From positions 1-8,216 of the forward strand of contig DASYSA010000272.1 in NCBI GenBank assembly GCA_036003885.1: a DNA stretch of 8,216 nt. The letters run 5' to 3'. The notes beneath the pieces were generated by a model. The model ran no database searches, was not told where the DNA came from, and saw nothing but the letters and a program-made list of their open reading frames with translations. Position 1 is the stretch's first letter. Each line of letters opens with the position of its first letter. Positions 6,491 to 8,216 of this stretch are shown in pieces. A program made the translations under genes and the position numbers. This DNA is from DASYSA01 sp036003885. GTDB lineage: Bacteria > Acidobacteriota > Blastocatellia > UBA7656.

Positions 6491-6784
6491 ATGCGTCTCG
6501 ATCTCTTCCTTAAGCTCAGCAGGCTGGTGCCTCGCCGAACCCTGGCTCAACAAATGTGCGAGGCCGGCGCGGTAAAGCTCAACGGTTCGCCGGCTAAGAG
6601 CGCTCACCTCGTCCGCCCGGGAGACGAAATCGTACTACGTCAACGAGGACGCCTGTCCACGATCCGGGTGCTGGGTGTTCCCGCAAAGCAGGTTTCCAAA
6701 TCCGACGCTCTCTCTCTTTACGAAATAATTGGAGTCGAAAGCTACGATGTGGAGGTTGCTTCCTCCGAAGCCGATCCTGAGTAG
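6491..6784 (+). CDS. S4-domain RNA-binding protein, HslR/RqcP type
   Basis: Small 97-residue protein that is almost entirely one S4 domain (about 1-50). It opens MRLDLFLKLSRLVPRRTLAQ and continues with CEAGAVKLNG and VRPGDEIVL, the usual S4 RNA-binding surface. Stand-alone S4 proteins of this kind (HslR in E. coli, RqcP/YabO in Bacillus) bind the 50S subunit carrying stalled peptidyl-tRNA and act in ribosome rescue; that role is inferred here. A GTG at 6431 is in frame and would add 20 residues, but it lies inside the inverted repeat and the added residues look unlike the family, so ATG 6491 is preferred. Its ribosome site is weak (CAGG at 6483-6486). The acidic tail (SSEADPE) is not conserved in the family as I know it. 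Related S4 proteins also lie near mfd in Firmicutes. Confidence 0.88.
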   Translation: MRLDLFLKLSRLVPRRTLAQQMCEAGAVKLNGSPAKSAHLVRPGDEIVLRQRGRLSTIRVLGVPAKQVSKSDALSLYEIIGVESYDVEVASSEADPE

Positions 6785-6845
6785 TTGTGTTCAGATGAGT
6801 CCGAAAGAGTTGCACTCGCCTCAGGCCCATTAACGGAGAGAATTC

Positions 6846-8123
6846 ATGGGAAGGTCTTACAAAGTACTCGCGCGGGACGGGGCGGAGTACGGGCCGGTGA
6901 CGGCCGAGACGCTTCACGGGTGGTATCGCGATGCACGAATCGGGAATGACTCGCTCGCGTGCGAGCACCGGACCTTCAACTGGCGTCGGCTGGATCATCT
7001 CTTCGATCTGTCGACCTGGAGCTTTTCCGGTTCGGACCAGACCTCTACTCAGACCGCCGTACCGGACTACACTCCCAAACCGCCGGAGGAGACAGTTTGG
7101 GACGATGACAGGCGTACTTCCGGAATGGTTGCGGCAGCCATTCTGCTCTTCATTAACGCGGCATTCTCGATCGTGCAATTAGTGCTCGTCTCGTTTCAAC
7201 TGCGCTACGCCGCCGCGATTACCGTGACGTTTGTACTGACGGCGATCCCGACCATAGACATTATTGTGGGCGTCGGCCTGCTGCGAGGGAGGTGGCAGTG
7301 CAGAGTGTTTGCGATGATTCTCGCAGCGCTCGGGCTCGTTTTGATGGTCGTTACATCGTTGTTCGAAGGGACCCCAGCGGCTTGGATAGAGACTGCGTTT
7401 CAAGTGGTCTTCCTCGCAGGCATGGTCACACTGTTGTATGGGAAGCCTCCCTCCCGAGAGAGACTCCTCGCCGGAGTCATCACTGTAGTATTGGCATGGT
7501 TTGGTGCAGCGGGCGGAACGTTTGTCGAAGAGTATCTCGGCACGCCTGAGGAAATACTGGAGACTGCGGCGGTCGGCCCTGATTTTCGATTTGCGGGCGA
7601 ACTGAAGATCGATGATGAAAGGGACGGTTACAAGCTGAACCTCCCTTACGGATGGGTCCTGCTCCAGGAAAACGTGGCAAGAGTCGCGGCGCCTGGTGCG
7701 ACGCTGGCCGCGTCCAACGATGTAGCGGGATGCTTCATGACTTTGCAGGTTGAAGTCCGGCCTTCTGAAGAGATCTCGCTCGACCAGTACTTGACCCAAC
7801 TTATCGAAGGCCAAAAGAGCAAGACGCCTACAATCCGGGAGGTGCGACGGTCGGAGACGACGATCGGAGCGCAGGAAGCCCGCAGGCTTGAAACATCCTG
7901 GGTTGAGTTGGGCACGCCAACGAGAGGCTTCAACACCGTCTGCCGGAAAGGGGCCAGCTATTATGTGCTGAGCGGCAGGTGTGAAGAGAGCACATACACG
8001 AGTGCGTTCGACGCGTTTCGAATTCTGGAAAAGAGTCTGGAGGTTAGAGGCGTTAAGCCCGACGCTGAACCGCACGCTCGTAAGGTTCGCTCAGGACCAC
8101 CCGCGGCCAGGAGGGGGCGGTAG
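6846..8123 (+). CDS. Membrane protein with GYF_2-like domain and soluble C-terminal domain
   Basis: A protein of 425 residues that I cannot name. Residues 4-58 resemble a GYF_2 domain (YKVLARDGAEYGPVTAETL, then W26 and W46), a small fold thought to bind peptides. A polar linker (59-90, Thr/Pro-rich) leads to about five hydrophobic segments near 94-117, 121-146, 152-173, 179-198 and 207-228. The C-terminal part (about 255-400) is soluble; YKLNLPYGWVLLQEN and the later RRLETSWVELG and YYVLSGRCEESTYTSAFDAFRILEKSL resemble PsbP/DcrB-like proteins, a weaker call. It has cysteines at 296, 366 and 379 and a basic tail (ARKVRSGPPAARRGR). The start ATG has GGAGAG (6835-6840) five bases upstream, a good ribosome site. 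It begins 61 bases after the S4 gene, same strand, so co-transcription is possible. If GYF_2 is cytoplasmic, five segments put the C-terminal domain outside. Function unknown. Confidence 0.85.
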   Translation: MGRSYKVLARDGAEYGPVTAETLHGWYRDARIGNDSLACEHRTFNWRRLDHLFDLSTWSFSGSDQTSTQTAVPDYTPKPPEETVWDDDRRTSGMVAAAILLFINAAFSIVQLVLVSFQLRYAAAITVTFVLTAIPTIDIIVGVGLLRGRWQCRVFAMILAALGLVLMVVTSLFEGTPAAWIETAFQVVFLAGMVTLLYGKPPSRERLLAGVITVVLAWFGAAGGTFVEEYLGTPEEILETAAVGPDFRFAGELKIDDERDGYKLNLPYGWVLLQENVARVAAPGATLAASNDVAGCFMTLQVEVRPSEEISLDQYLTQLIEGQKSKTPTIREVRRSETTIGAQEARRLETSWVELGTPTRGFNTVCRKGASYYVLSGRCEESTYTSAFDAFRILEKSLEVRGVKPDAEPHARKVRSGPPAARRGR

Positions 8124-8130
8124 TTCAGAG

Positions 8131-8216
8131 TCACCGCGGAGACTGATACGTCGTGCGGCTTGCCCGAACGACCGCGCCGACCCGCTTGCTTTCAACTCGA
8201 ATCTGATGAAGGCGGC
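8131..8216 (-). CDS. Possible C-terminal end of a convergent gene (cut by the window edge)
   Basis: On the - strand a frame enters from the right edge and runs for 27 codons to a TGA at 8133-8131, just beyond the stop of the + strand membrane protein gene. The tail reads IRVESKRVGAVVRASRTTYQ, then SPR. Third positions are mostly G or C, as expected here. A second - strand frame is also open across this stretch, and 27 codons without a stop is common in GC-rich DNA, so this is tentative. I recognise no family. Otherwise 8124-8216 shows nothing. Confidence 0.25.
   Translation of the reverse strand, partial: RLHQIRVESKRVGAVVRASRTTYQSPR

Noticed and set aside
6792..6807. CAGATGAGTCCGAAAG resembles a hammerhead ribozyme core (CUGAUGA...GAAA)
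   Set aside because: An essential U of the core is A, stem II would have almost no pairs, and no flanking stems I and III with a cleavage site could be found.
7179..8075. Antisense open frame of 298 codons under the membrane protein gene
   Set aside because: The composition is arginine- and proline-rich shadow sequence without motifs. The + strand frame has a ribosome site, membrane segments and a plausible domain order.

Overview
The window looks like a piece of ordinary bacterial chromosome, GC-rich (roughly 60% by eye) and densely coded on the + strand. Gene order (mfd, two parvulin-type chaperone genes, a small S4-domain gene), the protein sequences and the intergenic repeat style suggest an Acidobacteriota member, perhaps of the Blastocatellia. 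That assignment is inference from recalled sequences, not a search. I see no mobile element, CRISPR array, tRNA, rRNA or phage gene.

Layout. Positions 1-135 (- strand) hold the first 45 codons of a divergently transcribed gene resembling DUF2251 proteins; it runs off the left edge. A 163-base divergent intergenic region (136-298) carries promoter-like elements in both directions. Positions 299-4015 encode a full-length transcription-repair coupling factor, Mfd, with all helicase motifs visible. A 198-base spacer (4016-4213) holds a short direct repeat, a perfect small hairpin and a promoter-like AT-rich island. Two consecutive parvulin/SurA-type peptidyl-prolyl isomerase genes follow: a probable lipoprotein (4214-5263, start uncertain) and a Sec-exported protein (5376-6419). 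The 112-base gap between them may fold into an RNA hairpin. An 11-bp inverted repeat separates the second isomerase gene from a 97-residue S4 RNA-binding protein of the HslR/RqcP type (6491-6784). Next comes an unnamed membrane protein (6846-8123) with a GYF_2-like N-terminus, about five membrane segments and a C-terminal domain that may be PsbP/DcrB-like. The last 86 bases may hold the end of a convergent - strand gene.

How the genes may fit together. Mfd removes stalled RNA polymerase and recruits UvrA. RqcP/HslR-type proteins act on stalled 50S-peptidyl-tRNA complexes. The two exported isomerases would help envelope proteins fold. The cluster therefore groups quality-control functions for transcription, translation and secretion. 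An mfd gene near an S4 gene also occurs in Bacillus subtilis (mfd...yabO/rqcP), so the neighbourhood is probably old rather than newly assembled.

I did not find a convincing undescribed system. The least explained items are the GYF_2/membrane/C-terminal-domain fusion, the structured spacers, and the N-terminal region of the first isomerase gene.
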